Positions 11,099 through 22,686 of a stretch of 64,000 nt of DNA are shown here, piece by piece. The position numbers were made by a program, and so were the translations under genes. Numbering within the stretch: the first letter of the stretch is position 1; every line of letters begins with the position of its first letter. The notes beneath the pieces were generated by a model, which searched no databases, was not told the origin of the DNA, and saw nothing but the letters and a program-made list of their open reading frames with translations. The stretch comes from Armigeres subalbatus (taxonomy: Eukaryota > Arthropoda > Insecta > Diptera > Culicidae). The stretch is from NCBI RefSeq assembly GCF_024139115.2, contig NC_085141.1, forward strand, positions 41,599,065 to 41,663,064. Reading direction: 5' to 3'.

Positions 11099-12579
11099 CC
11101 CAAGTAACAATTTCCACGCTTCTTGGCTTTATCTAATTCTTATTGCGGACTTATGACAGCAATCACCAAGCTAATTGCTCAGTTTTATTGGCGGTCTTAT
11201 TGCTATCAATAAACCTCTCATAAATCTACTGAAAAAAGATCCAAACGTCAAATGTGTATTAACCATGTGAACATATCTATGGTTGTGATGAAGAGCGTAA
11301 TAAATCCAACTTTCGACGCTCGAATAAAGCTCCAACTTTTGGTCATAATGTGGTCAAAAGAATTACCCCCATAAGAATTTTTGCATTGCGAAGAGTTTAT
11401 GGCGGTGTTTAATGAAAGCAAAAAAAATCTGATCAAATTCCACGATGGCCATATTGAAAATGGAGAAGCATTTCGCATTCAGAGAAATATATCTCTGAAA
11501 TTAATGGTTTAACGGCATTTTCACCACGTATCATGCTTTTTCTGATAAATAATTTTATTTATTAATAATTTGGGCAAAAGTACTTATCGATTTAGTGGAC
11601 ATGCTAGATGTTGTGGTAATAAATATTTTCGATTTATTTCCCTGAACTACGTTATATTGCTGGCGCGTGGTGTTCAAGCTTCTTTTCAATATTAGGGGAA
11701 GGGGGGGCAATATGCCCTAGCTAAGCAAACACTGCTCTATTGTCTTATTTGTAACGCTATTCATGGGTATTTTTACATTGTGCATCAGTTGAACAAGATA
11801 GCTAGTTGATGCCATTCAAAAATTGTCAAAAATCTTAATCATATTGATAATATTCACATTTCAAAAAAGTGGTGATATTCTGTTGCCGGAAAACCCATGA
11901 GGCAAAACGCCTTTTAGCTGGCAGCTCCTAGGGAACAAAGTACCACGCGTCGGCGAATCAGCATTCTAGTATGGATAATCCGTGGAGACGCAAATACTTT
12001 GTAGGTTATTGCCACTAGGGCGTTTTGCCTCGCCAAAATGTTAGATGTTTCTTCAAAATGTGGAAATTTTCGGTTTTTCCGTCCTTCCTATGCACTATTT
12101 TGAAACTTTCTTCGCCTATCCTATATAATTTTAGATCTAGTTTTGTTACGGACATCTTAATGACGGTAAATATGAGGAAAACCACAAAAGGCGTTTTGCA
12201 TCGGGGGGGCGTTTTGGGGCCTCTTCCCCTACTTGAATCGAAAAAACAACCTGAAAAAAAAATATAATTTGTTGTCATCATCATAATTTTCATCAACAAT
12301 CCATTTTGTTATTATTTTTCTGCAAAGTTTTGTTTCTCTTTTTTCAAAGCAACATTTGACAGCTGCCGCAGCCAAAATCCCGGGTGGTTTAAAAAGGGTT
12401 TCTGAATGCTCTTATGATAGGTTTATAGTGGTTATCTGGAGAGGGCCACTTGGCAATATCCTACTCTTATAGTGGTCATCAGAAGGTTTCCGTGTATTAT
12501 TCGGTTTTATTGTTAGATCTTTTAAATTGATCTTGAAAACCATTCTTAGAGCGGAATTAAACTTGAAATGTTACTTGGG
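11099..12579. mobile_element. TA-flanked DNA element, CCCAAGTAACA ends
   Basis: The left end CCCAAGTAACAATTTC and the reverse complement of the right end, CCCAAGTAACATTTCA, form TIRs. TA sits on both sides (11097-11098 and 12580-12581), so a TA target duplication of Tc1/mariner type is likely. The insertion split the endonuclease frame of the host retrotransposon, which fixes both boundaries independently. No transposase is visible. It is itself interrupted by 11695-12229; without that insert it is about 0.95 kb. A 97 bp relative lies at 45629-45725. Confidence 0.85.
11695..12229. mobile_element. TA-flanked 535 bp element carrying dispersed repeat copy B
   Basis: The left end is TA|GGGGAAGGGGGG and the right end is CCTCTTCCCC|TA. 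The interior 11742-12202 is the second copy of the repeat at 2081-2530. GAGGCAAAACGCC (11899-11911) and GGCGTTTTGCCTC (12019-12031) form an internal dyad. It is nested inside 11099-12579. No transposase. Confidence 0.72.
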
Positions 12580-12915
12580 TACATTTCCTCCCTTCCTACC
12601 TGAGCGGTCATTTCACCGATGACGATTTTGACGTCCCGCAGAGGGCATCCATCGTATGTCTGCTCCAGCTGCGCATAGAACGCTTCTTTCTCGTCGTCGG
12701 ATCTCCCTTCGTTTGGGCAGTGCACGTTGATGATGCTATAGCTGAAGAAACGGCCTTTTATCTTCAGCTTGCACATCCTTGCGTTGATTGGCTGCCACCC
12801 AAGCACGCGTTGGCGCATCTTTCCCAGCACTATGAAGCCGGTTCCCAGCTCGTTGGTGGTGCCACACCTTTGGTAGAAGGTAGCCGCTCGATGCCCGCCT
12901 TTCCAGATATAAAAT

Positions 12916-13404
12916 AAGCAATGTTCATTACTCAATTTTGAAGAAAAAAAATAGTTAATTGGGCAAGAGCATTGCGGAAGATGTTGGCATAGCTGATCGT
13001 AGTATTGGAATGTATTGTAGAGGGAAGAAGTATTGTCTCCAAATGGGCGGAATCCAAAAATGTCCACAAATAAGTCTGACGGCACAATAGCAATCAAAAT
13101 ATTTAAAGTATGTGTAATCGTACCGCGATACGTTTGTGACCTGGAACACGATATAAACCATTACATATTATTATTAGCTATGGGAAAACTCACTCACTCA
13201 CACGAACCACACCGATTTAAATCCCTATCCATCATCGAACACACGATTGCAAAATGAATGCTACTCAACCTAACTTCAAACCAACAAACGATTCATATCT
13301 ACTGAGTGCCCCCAGCAGGAATAAGTGAAACCACAGATAGTGCGAAAAGAAATCGAGAGACTCAATGATTCGTTTGCGGCCTGATTTTTTCTGCCGAATC
13401 CACA
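12916..13404. other. no feature recognised
   Basis: Short open frames exist on both strands but carry no family signature. Confidence 0.45.
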
Positions 13405-13649
13405 CACTCAGTTTTTATTTCTGCAGCTCGGCAAAAATCCGCACAGCCGTGCGCCAGCAAAATAAATAACTGATATTCCGGCAAAAATAGTGTTTGTTAG
13501 CTTCGATTTCGATTTTCGGCAAATTATTTGCTGATTATCAGCAATTTTGACAGAAATCTCGGCCAAAAACATGTTTGCTGGGGCACGGCTGTGCGATTCT
13601 CGATAAAAGTTCAACATTTTGCTGAGATCCCGGTAAAAAAAATTAAGTG
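13405..13649. mobile_element. MITE with CACTCAG/CACTTAA ends and subterminal dyad
   Basis: The left end CACTCAGTTTTTATTT and the reverse complement of the right end, CACTTAATTTTTTTTACC, are inverted. Internally CGCACAGCCGTGCGCCAGCA (13439 on) pairs with the reverse complement of the copy near 13575-13595. No coding sequence and no convincing target duplication. Confidence 0.65.
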
Positions 13650-13664
13650 TGCACACTCATCACT

Positions 13665-14788
13665 CAATTGGGTCCTAAAATGAAGAATCGATTTCCGATT
13701 TTCTTTTAAGGAACGATTAAGCTAATCATCCTGAACGTGTCAGATTGTTTTCAGACTCAGAAATCGAAAGGAACAAATTTAAAAATAAATTGAAAATGCT
13801 TCCTCGACATTTACGGTCTTGTTTGACATGCAAGATTAACTGGTATACCGTGCGGGACCGAAATCCGTCCACTTTATTAGATATCAATAAATTAAAGGAG
13901 GTTAAAGGTAAATAATGTAGAAATAATTAATCTTATCTTGTTCAGATACTTGACAGTAAGTTTTTAGGCCATAGAATTGGTAAGAAGGCTTTGAAATTAA
14001 AACCACAAAAATCAAAAACAAATCTCCACCCACCAAACGCGGAGTTTGTGCCGCCATTTTGTTTTCGGGTAGAGTATAAATGCACCAAAAGTAGCTGTGT
14101 TTTAATTGCTAATTACAAATCATTACATAAGATAAGCGGAATACAAATCGAAGGGATCGCTTCTTAAGGTGCGTATCGAACTATTTACAGTGGTAGTTTA
14201 GTCAATCAGGCTGTTTCAATTTAAATATTTAATTAAGAAATAGCTGTACGGATTTTGATCCTTTGATTCGAAATCCGTCCACGGTGGACGGATTTCGAGT
14301 CAGGAGTAGTTGATTTAATTCATTATTTTATCATGTTTTTCGTAGTTTTTAATGAGTAAATGTGAAACACTTCAAAAGTAGAAGGCTTCATGCGCCAGTG
14401 TCAATCACAAACGTTTTATTTACATTCGATTCCTATTTTCTAATGACTTTTTCATATACTAAGGTGCTTAAGTGTACGGATTTCGATGCCCCACGGTAAC
14501 GTGGTATAAAACGCACTAGCAAAACACCGCAGGGCACTCGGCTAAACTTTTGACAGTTAATATATGGGCCTGACGTTTTGGGCTAAAGGTTCATTCGTTC
14601 AGAAATGTTGTCTTTTCAGCAACAGAAGTTGCTCAGTCAAAAAAATGTGTTAAAATATCTCAAACACAAAAATATAATTTTTACTAACTTAGACTATTAC
14701 CAGAATTTAAATAATATCGGTTCATGATTCTTGACCGATGCACTATCGTTTGCAACCTTAAACAAGGTAGGGCTTTAGGACCCAATTG
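13665..14788. mobile_element. possible outer element with CAATTGGGTCCTAAA inverted ends
   Basis: CAATTGGGTCCTAAA at 13665-13679 recurs as an exact reverse complement at 14774-14788. Similarity does not extend far inward. The interval contains the TA element at 13848-14496, giving a nested arrangement. No target duplication identified. Confidence 0.4.
13848..14496. mobile_element. 649 bp TA-flanked element, CCGTGCGGGAC ends
   Basis: The left end CCGTGCGGGACCGAAATCCG and the reverse complement of the right end, CCGTGGGGCATCGAAATCCG, form TIRs of about 25 bp. TA flanks both sides (13846-13847 and 14497-14498). The motif GAAATCCGTCCAC recurs internally with GTGGACGGATTTCG. No transposase frame. 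Confidence 0.78.
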
Positions 14789-16260
14789 CGATTCCTTTCG
14801 TTCACGAACCGAATGTAAACAAATACTCGGCTATGCATCATTTACTAACTTTGGGAAAGATTCGGTGATGAATTTTGCCTGATTGTTTTTGACATGATTT
14901 GTCACTAACTGAAGCCAATCGGCAGACAATCTAAATTGAAAATTTTGGAAGGGCTCGTGTGCAGTTGCTTAATTTGCGATTGTGTGTAGAGGTGAGTGAA
15001 AGCTTAGTGCTAAATGAACCGATTTTTCCCATACCTGTTACTATACAGTGTTTCTTGAAAATTCTTGCGTTTTGTGAAGAACAATATTCGAGTCTGATAA
15101 ATGGAAAATCCTCGAAGAAAAGTTGATTGTCACCATATAAAGATGTTCAAAAGGCTGCAGGTATACGTGTTTTGAATTAAATTCGACGCATGGATTTTTT
15201 TTATGAGTGGAAGGGGGATGTGAGGTGCATACAAGGCTTTTAGTTTTATGCCGTCCTATCCCTCGTGAATGATACATAATGACGATGACGAATGACAGAT
15301 TGATTGTAACGGTGTCATTATACTTCTTCGTCAAAACGTCAGCACAGTCAAGCTTCAAAGGTGCATCAGCATCCACTCAGTGAGTGCAGATCTTTCTAGT
15401 AGAACAGAAGCTTGGTAGTCCACTACCTTACCATGTTGAGTGATTCCTCAGCATAGCTCAATATTTACAACGCCCTTTTCAAAAGTTGGTCTAGATTTGA
15501 TCATCAAGCTGCAAAATTGTAAAACAATGAATAATGGTTTTGGCTCCGTTACGCTCAATGCACTTGTGCATAATAAGTAAACAAACGAATAATAGAAAAA
15601 TTATTTGTTTTCCTATTTGTTTATTTTATTTTCTTATATTTACTTCACAATTAAAAATTTGCCCTATTCAAATGTGGATCCTGTCTGTTATTTGGAGACA
15701 ACAAATGACGAAATAAAAACATGACTTCCATGGAGAAAAAGGGTGATGGCGGTGTAGGATGGACCCATTGTTTATGTTTAGAAGCGCCATCTGCTTTTTC
15801 CAAGTGGGTACGCGAAACTAAGGCTAAATGTCAAGTTGTTCAGGGGTTGAATATCTTCAACCTAAAATGTAGAGAATTGTAATTATTTTAAATTATGATC
15901 AGAAAATAATGAAATAAATCGAAAGCAAACTGTTTTCGAAAATGATGGAAACAGATGACATTAATTTGTTTACTATGTATTTTGCATTGAGCCGCAGCAT
16001 ACTTAGATGAGTTCCAATGTTTTCTACCTCTTGAATGTCAATGTTGATGGAACTCACGCCGCCATTATGGAGCGCAAAATACTGGATAGAATGTAAATAT
16101 CGCGTTTCCTCTCTCAATGAAAATGAAAATCTCAGTATATGTTCACACTAGCGCAACTATCGGTGCACTGACGGTAGGTAAGGTATTTTGAGCATATTTA
16201 CCAATCTAAAATTCTAGCCAAGATGTTTTGAATCGGCTCGGATACTGAGTGATTAATTAA
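14789..16260. other. no gene; one solo foldback terminus
   Basis: At 15469-15495 the sequence AACGCCCTTTTCAAAAGTTG and following GTCTAGA match the end of the foldback at 16394-16556. A partner end was not found. The rest is AT-rich and unrecognised. Confidence 0.5.
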
Positions 16261-16317
16261 TTGATTGGGTTGCTGCCAGTGTTGTGCTGAATCATTATCA
16301 GACGATAATGATTGCAA

Positions 16318-16346
16318 TTTTCATGTGAAAATTTTTCACATGAAAA
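16318..16346. repeat. perfect 13 bp hairpin
   Basis: TTTTCATGTGAAA, loop ATT, TTTCACATGAAAA. It lies next to a CCAGTGTTGTGCTGAATC block that resembles a hAT-like end, but no matching second end was located. Confidence 0.6.
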
Positions 16347-16393
16347 CAGTTGGCGAGTTGTCGCAACTTCTCAAATTGTGTACTCAAACGATA

Positions 16394-16556
16394 ATTCTAG
16401 ACCAACATTTGAAAAGGGCGTACTCATTTGTACACTACGACAGCCAAAATTTATTCCTTCTGATTCTTCGTCTACATATATAGCTATATATGTGGACAAA
16501 GAATCAAAAGGAATAAATTTTAGTTGTTACGCCCTTTTCTAATATTGGTCTAGAAT
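16394..16556. mobile_element. 163 bp foldback element
   Basis: The arms begin ATTCTAGACCAACATTTGAA and, on the reverse complement of the right end, ATTCTAGACCAATATTAGAA. Both continue with AAGGGCGTA and AAAATTTATTCCTT. The centre is the self-complementary ACATATATAGCTATATATGT (16474-16493). The left arm carries about 18 extra bases. No coding sequence. Confidence 0.85.
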
Positions 16557-16938
16557 TAAAACAGAATTTTCATTCAAGCATTAATCTTTACTAATATCGG
16601 CAATTGTCAACAGTCCCGTTATATCTTCCGTTTGGTGTTATGGTTTCATGGTAGTGAAGAAAAAGAGTTCAAAGTGTAACGGTAAATGCTTCAAATCAAT
16701 ATATGATTTTCGAACGATTCCTAATCGCTGGCGAGTTTTTATCACTTGATAATTTCATAGTAAGATCGCGGGTGAGTTTTGATTATCCTCGATTTTTAGA
16801 AAATTTGATTTTTCCCATCCCTGGTTGCTGCGATTGATTTGTAAATATTATACCATACTACCATACACCCACGACTATAGGAACTTTTTACCCTATAAAT
16901 GTTCAAATACAAATGTTTTGTATCAATGCGATCGAAGC

Positions 16939-17328
16939 CAGTGTTGTAAAATGTCATTTGCATTCGTTTGTATATTTTTTCCAGAACTTTTTCCAGAAGA
17001 TAGTTATCAATTCATGATGTATGATGAACTAATAGCGCTTAAATGTGCCTACAACTTTGTCTAACAAGACATTGCCGTAAATATGTAATCTGGGGCGTGG
17101 GAGGCAAAATGTCATTCAAATGACATTATGTCAAATGACACGTGACATTTTGGAGAGTTTTCACTCTCCAGCCTAAGATGTTATATTTAGAGCAATGTAC
17201 CCTTGGACAAAAATATAGCCCTACTCAAGCGTTATGAGTACATCTAAAAATATGTAATAAATTTGGCTTCTAAAGAAAGTTATGAACAAATTAGTCAAAT
17301 GACATGCAGATGACATTTTACAAGCCTG
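16939..17328. mobile_element. hAT-like MITE
   Basis: The left end CAGTGTTGTAAAATGTCATT and the reverse complement of the right end, CAGGCTTGTAAAATGTCATC, are inverted. The flanking 8-mers are ATCGAAGC and TCCGAAGC (6 of 8 identical), consistent with a decayed 8 bp hAT-type duplication. The interior repeats TGACATTT/AAATGTCA in both orientations. No transposase. Confidence 0.72.
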
Positions 17329-17336
17329 TCCGAAGC

Positions 17337-18300
17337 CTTCCTATCAAATGTCCACCCACTGCGTAGAGCATATTATCCGACAACTCGTGACAACAACTTG
17401 CACTTGCGTTCAATCCAAGTGCAAAATCTAAGCCCACAATTAGTTAAATCACAATTATTCTTAACACCCAACATTCAACTAGAAATATATGTACTCATAC
17501 ACAACTCAGAAAGCAAAGCTTTAGAAGCATTGAGCCCTTGAGCCTTCTAAAATAGTTACGACAGATCTTTCCTGCTCCTTCGAGTCCGAATTAGGAAGAA
17601 TAAATACGCTTCCAGCCTTTGTTCGCAGAAGTTTTTTTTATTGAAAATAAAACACTATAATCACAGCGATAAAAGGAAGAAGGTAGGTAATGAGAAGCTC
17701 TCGCAAAGAAAGCACCAAACCGTCGATTCAGGAGTAACTGAAACGAAACATTTGTTCAATAAAATCCCAGTTACATCAAATTAATTAGCAAGTCCGTACC
17801 AATCATTTTGAAGACGAACGTAAGCACTTTTACAAGAAATGATCATAAAACTACATAAATTCGAAATGTTTCATTCATGAAATCCGTTCGTGATCGTTCA
17901 TAATTAGAGATCCGAATTTTACAACCATGCGTTTTTATCGGGCATTTGCGGCCGCTTTTTCAGATCGTAAATTTGACAACGAAGTGCCAGCCATAAAACA
18001 AACCATAAAGCCTATTGAGTCCCATATGTTTGGCATTCAAGTCACATTTGATAGACATAACGTGTTTTAGTTCCACCAGCTGCTCCGAACTTTTCCGTCC
18101 TTCGAATTTCAGGTTCGTTGCCTATCGCTTGGTACGCACGCGTTTAAGTCTCCCTATTTTACACCACTTCAAAATCGGTGATTGTTGTCATGTTTCTCCC
18201 TTATACGGACGTCAAATCACGCTCTGAATCACAAACGCTATTGACACGACAACAGCCGAGCAGGCCTAGTTCAGGAAATAAAAATCGGAAATTCTCTCGC
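17337..18300. other. no gene; one 9 bp hairpin
   Basis: TTGCACTTG and CAAGTGCAA at 17398-17424 form a hairpin with a 9-base loop. No other feature was recognised. Confidence 0.45.
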
Positions 18301-19240
18301 ACTATCTTGCGGGTTCATTAAATTCGACCGTGAAGCGCTTAACCTTCTACGGCGGCATGCAACCTTTCGGCCGAGCCAAAGAGTGCAAAAAACCCCAATC
18401 CGCTTTTTTCTCACTCAAGGGAGCAATAAAAAACCAATTTTACAACCGCACGCCATAACCTTATCTCTAGTTGAAGTGCGGTTCCTTCTGTTCGACCCTA
18501 GTCTCGCGGCACGCTCAATGCCAACAGATTCCAGCCGACTGATATAATTAATAAAATAAAGCAAATTTAATTGGGTGATCTCCTTTCTTCTGTCGACAAT
18601 GACGACGACGGCTGCGTGCTTGAAAATTTTGCACTTTTGGCGACCTAGTTCTACTCGGCTTGGCATTCACTCACTCAGTCAGCCAGTCAGTCAGTCAGTC
18701 AGTCAGTGTGGGACTTCAGCTCTCATGATTAAGTTTCCTCAAGGCCCACAGCTCGGCTCCTTCAGGCGGAGGCACAAAAAGAGAAACAAAGCGAAAGAAG
18801 TATTAAATTACTGCACAATCACCGAGTGTGGCAAGGCCCCTCAAACTCACCGACCGCGAAGATCATCGCTTGTCATAATAAGCGGAAATAAACGTACGCT
18901 GAAGAAGAGTGAGCGATAAAGCCGATGGACTGACTGAGTTACTGTACGACTGGACGGGGACTCGACTGGTGACATCGACATATAGGATGGTCACTTCCGA
19001 CTCGACCGCGGAACGATCGCGCGCTCGACAATCGTCGATTTCTTTTCCTCGATCAATCACGGCGGTGGTCTTCCGGTTTGTCTCGTCGCGCAGATCAGCC
19101 GGCGTGTATGAATTATTGACGAAATGTTAGGAGGCTGGACCGGAAGGGAAGTGTAGATATGGCACGGGTAACGATTTGAGCTTTCCGTGGCATGGTGGAA
19201 ATTGGGAACTGTAACGTAAATTAATGATGCTGAATATATC
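18300..19240. other. low-copy island with (CAGT)n tract
   Basis: A G+C-richer stretch without transposon ends. It contains a (CAGT)-type microsatellite at about 18675-18708 and AT-rich homeodomain-like motifs (ATATAATTAATAAAATAAAG near 18540). Short open frames on both strands have no recognisable domain. Possible regulatory DNA or an unrecognised noncoding exon. Confidence 0.35.
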
Positions 19241-19254
19241 ATGGGACCGGGTTG

Positions 19255-19480
19255 TGAAATGTTCGTGTCGCATTAAAAGAAGACACATTCAAATGTGTGT
19301 TTGAATGGATGATGCTTTGTCTAACAGCACATTGCTCTACATTTAGAATCTGTGGCATAAGTGCGAAATGTGAAATGTGATTTGACAATGACGCTCTCAC
19401 GCTGCAAAGTGTACATATTTGAAGTAATGTGCTGTTGGAGAAAAATGTGTTTGTTAGTGCATTTCGAGTACATAACGAAT
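19255..19480. repeat. possible small foldback
   Basis: AACAGCACATT (19323-19333) and AATGTGCTGTT (19426-19436) are exact reverse complements. Surrounding arms are only weakly alike, so this is a low-confidence element. Confidence 0.3.
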
Positions 19481-19699
19481 TGGAATTTAGTTTCTTAGAC
19501 AAAAATAACTATCCTCCAGAAAGCAAAAATTGCTATTATTGATTTTCGGTCCATTGACAAAATATCAACCATTGATGGAAATACCTACCATTGCTCAACT
19601 AAACACATCAAACGACTGCCGATCAAAACACCTTCAAACTATGCATCCCAAACATTCTACAAATTTTGCAAACATGAACACCCAACGAACTGCAACTTT

Positions 19700-20800
19700 T
19701 TAATTTCTTAATCTTCAAACGAAGTTTCAATCCCACTTGCACGCCTTCGATGAGCTACGGCAGCACCGACTGGCAAACCCTCCAGCCGTAATAGCGCAAT
19801 GTTTGATGAGTGTTAATTTGCTTTTAAATTATCACTTTCGTTTCCCTCTCATGCATCCTTCCGAGAGACGTGATAAATACCAGCCATTTCTAAGATGCAT
19901 AAATCCAAATGCTTCTAGTTTTTCTCCCTCGACAACAAGAGACTCTGGTGCAGCAACGGTGACTGCATCTCCAACTCGACTAGATATTAAGCTTGACATT
20001 TCAAGCGTTCGGACCACGCCGACGACGTGCGCCTTCTCACTGGCGACGTTATGAATTGCGTCTAAATGGCATAAAAAGAAGCAATTTTCTTTTTATCATT
20101 GTGCCAGGGTCCGACCCTGCTCCGCGGCCACGATCCTCCGTCAGCTCATCCGAACCGGGAATGGTGGTTATTTTCCTCATTTCTAGAAATGAAACCACGG
20201 AGAAAACCAGAAGCGGACCAACTCATCATCATCACCGTCATCGTTGTCGTCGCCGCAGCCGCCACCGCTCCAGCCGTTGCCATTCGCCACAAATTTGATT
20301 GATAAGTTAATTTCATTTAATGGTTGACCTTTGCCTCCGGTGCCGCGCCGTAACCGTTTGAACATTTGGCTTAAAATGTAGCTAAAAAGTAGCCAAATTC
20401 ATGCACGACGACGCGACGGCCAGTGGTGTTGGTGGTGTTTGATGATTTTCGGTAAGCGAAAGTGGCGGCTCCGGCCCGTGATGTTGCAGCCCGCCCCGTC
20501 CGACCCTGGACTAGAACGAGCGCAGGACGGGAAGTCGTCAAGCCTTGAACACCGACTCGATTATTTATTGCCATAAATGCGGATTCGATACACCAATTAA
20601 GAGCGGCCTGGTGACCTTCGGATGACAATCGATGCGAAGTGACGGGGAAAATCGTTCATGTGTGGGGCCTCTCCTCAGTGGGTTTCATTAATGGCCCTAG
20701 TGGTGTATTGTTTTAGTGGATTTGGTACGCAGCTCGGGCGGTTGCGGGGGAAGTCGGTGCGATAGTGTTATTAAGGAAGACAATGGCGATTGACTTTGGG
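19700..20800. other. low-copy island
   Basis: G+C-richer, apparently single-copy sequence with short trinucleotide tracts (CATCATCAC and GTCGTCGCC near 20225-20260). Open frames here are short, compositionally simple and overlap on both strands. No gene is called. Confidence 0.35.
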
Positions 20801-21984
20801 TGTTTGGTTGATTGAAAACAATGTCGATTAATTAGCCAGATATGGTAGACGCCATTGATCACAGTCGAAGATATTCAAATTGCACAAAGTATACAGACAT
20901 AGACAGATTGAAGTAATCTGAGAATTTCAATCTGAAACGAATTTACCGTCATGTTAATGTAAATACAAAACAATTCACCACGACACAGCTAGGGCAAGTC
21001 CAATTAGTTTTAAAAGACGGAGTTGTAACTAAATATTTTGAATATTGGACTGGCTAAAGAGGAGGCTAATGGAAACTAGATCTAAATTTAACCATAACTA
21101 ATCATGGCAAACAACCTACGTTTATGGTTTGTCCTATTTCATGCCGATTCAAAATAAGTCTCCAAATTGATTCCCCAATTCTACTGTTCGACACAGAAGT
21201 CCAGCGGCTTACAGCAGCATGAAATGTTATATCGCTCATTCACCTGGTGCAGTGCCAATTTTCTAAGAGGTTTCTATTTTTTTTGCTCCCTTACAGATCA
21301 AAACCAAGCTGACCAAGTGAGACCAACACGAACACGAGAGCTTCTAATAAGGTAGGTCAGTGCACAGCAACAGTAGTGGAGAGCAATTGGTGTTGTTGCC
21401 GGTGGTGCTGCAGCAACTGCTTAACGCTAAGCCCAGTAACAGGATTTTATCAATTAGTATGCAAATTGTTACGAGGGGTTTTTGGATCTGGTGCGATGCA
21501 TTTACTTTTCTTCTGTCGAAGAATGGGGCAAGCAATCTTGGATACAACTGTGAAGAAAATATATTTTTTTAATGTTGATGCAGAACCGTTTACCTTTACC
21601 CAGTAGGTCTGAAATAGTCGACCCCTATACGAGTAATTCTCCGACTATATTACTACGAAGCCAAATAGGCAGTTGTCCTCAGGAGTAAGTCCCACTTAGA
21701 GCACAGATCAAAGTTCATTGGATTGCACATAACTGGCACTTCTAGGTACAGGTAACAGACTTGCATATCTTCGTTGGCACTCTCCAAGGTCCTTTTTAGC
21801 TTAGGTCATTTTTTATTCAGTACTAGCAGTCAGGATCTTCGAGAAAAGACTCAACTTTCCTTTTCTGAGCGTCATCCGCAGCATTAAGCTTACACGAAAG
21901 GTTTATCCAATCCTTGGGGCTGGATGTTGGTGATTTACTTCGACAACTTCGACGCCATACGGTAGAAAATATCGATCAGCCGGT
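20801..21984. other. no gene except one possible exon
   Basis: Mostly AT-rich, unrecognised sequence; the only candidate is the exon at 21297-21351. Confidence 0.4.
21297..21351 (+). other. candidate 55 bp internal exon
   Basis: A pyrimidine-rich tract ending TTTGCTCCCTTACAG precedes the block, and AAG|GTAGGT follows. Together they make a good acceptor and donor pair. One of the three frames is open across it (QNQADQVRPTRTRELLI). It could be an internal coding exon, an untranslated exon or a chance match; no partner exon was identified. Confidence 0.25.
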
Positions 21985-22115
21985 CATCATTCAACCAAAC
22001 GGGTCGTGTGGCCGAAAATGTCGTTTGATATAAACAACTATTCGGTCGAAAATGTCATTTGGCTGAACGGGTCAACGCGGCTGAAAATGTCGTTTAACCA
22101 AAAAGGTTTGATATG
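21985..22115. repeat. degenerate TTCGGCCAAATGAC-type repeat
   Basis: Repeated GGCCGAAAATGTCGTTTG-like phrases (GGTCGAAAATGTCATTTGG, GGCTGAAAATGTCGTTTAAC). The same family occurs at 24306-24790, 37430-37520, 48710-49020 and 63880-64000. Confidence 0.7.
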
Positions 22116-22686
22116 GAAATGCTAATTATCATCTTCCAAACTTGGACGTACATGTTCATGATAGCATTAGAGGCGAAAGTATAGAATTGATAGTTCCGTT
22201 AGGATACGGCAGGCATGAAGAATGTTTTTATAGAAGTCGATTTGAAAGCGAGCGGAGGGCAATATTTGTGATGGCATATATCGCACGACCTTCCTTCTGC
22301 CAAGCTCCCGTATGAAGGGGGAGGGAAGAATATCAGTGTGGAAGCTGATATATCTCCACTGGCAAAAGGAAGGTGGTTTGACTTGCTCATATGCCATCGC
22401 GTGCGGAAGGATTTGCTATCGACGAGTACTGTCTCCAAATTTCTAATATGACATCAGCATTTAGTCGAATAGGATTTTTATTGCACAGTTCTGTTTTCTC
22501 ATTGCGTCAAAAAGGTTTATTAAAATAGGTTACAAAGTGGCAGTTTGGTAGAAAGGGGTAACATATCGTTTGCTGAACGGGTGAATGTTACCAACCCCCC
22601 TCCTTTTGAAAATCAAAATAAAAATCTTTTTGGTTGTAACGTTTTTGTCTTTCATTTTTTTTTCACAACTTTCACCAAAAGAAGCG

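Larger units (their letters stand above)
10802..12915 (-). pseudogene. endonuclease of the same retrotransposon, split by a 1.48 kb insertion
   Basis: The minus strand from about 12912 reads GTGFIVLGKMRQRVLGW, then YSIINVHCPNEGRSDDEKEA and AQVGREEMYP. It then breaks into the TIR of the inserted element and resumes at about 11096 with RPVIGPDSLHTVSNDNGQRC. ITNVRTYRSANIESDHYLV (the catalytic SDH region) follows. Removing 11099-12579 and one TA copy brings the two halves together in frame order. Together with 9515-10801 this is one APE/RT element truncated 5' at about 12915 and 3' at about 9515. A stop interrupts the frame near 10965 (KAT*KSPN). Confidence 0.88.
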
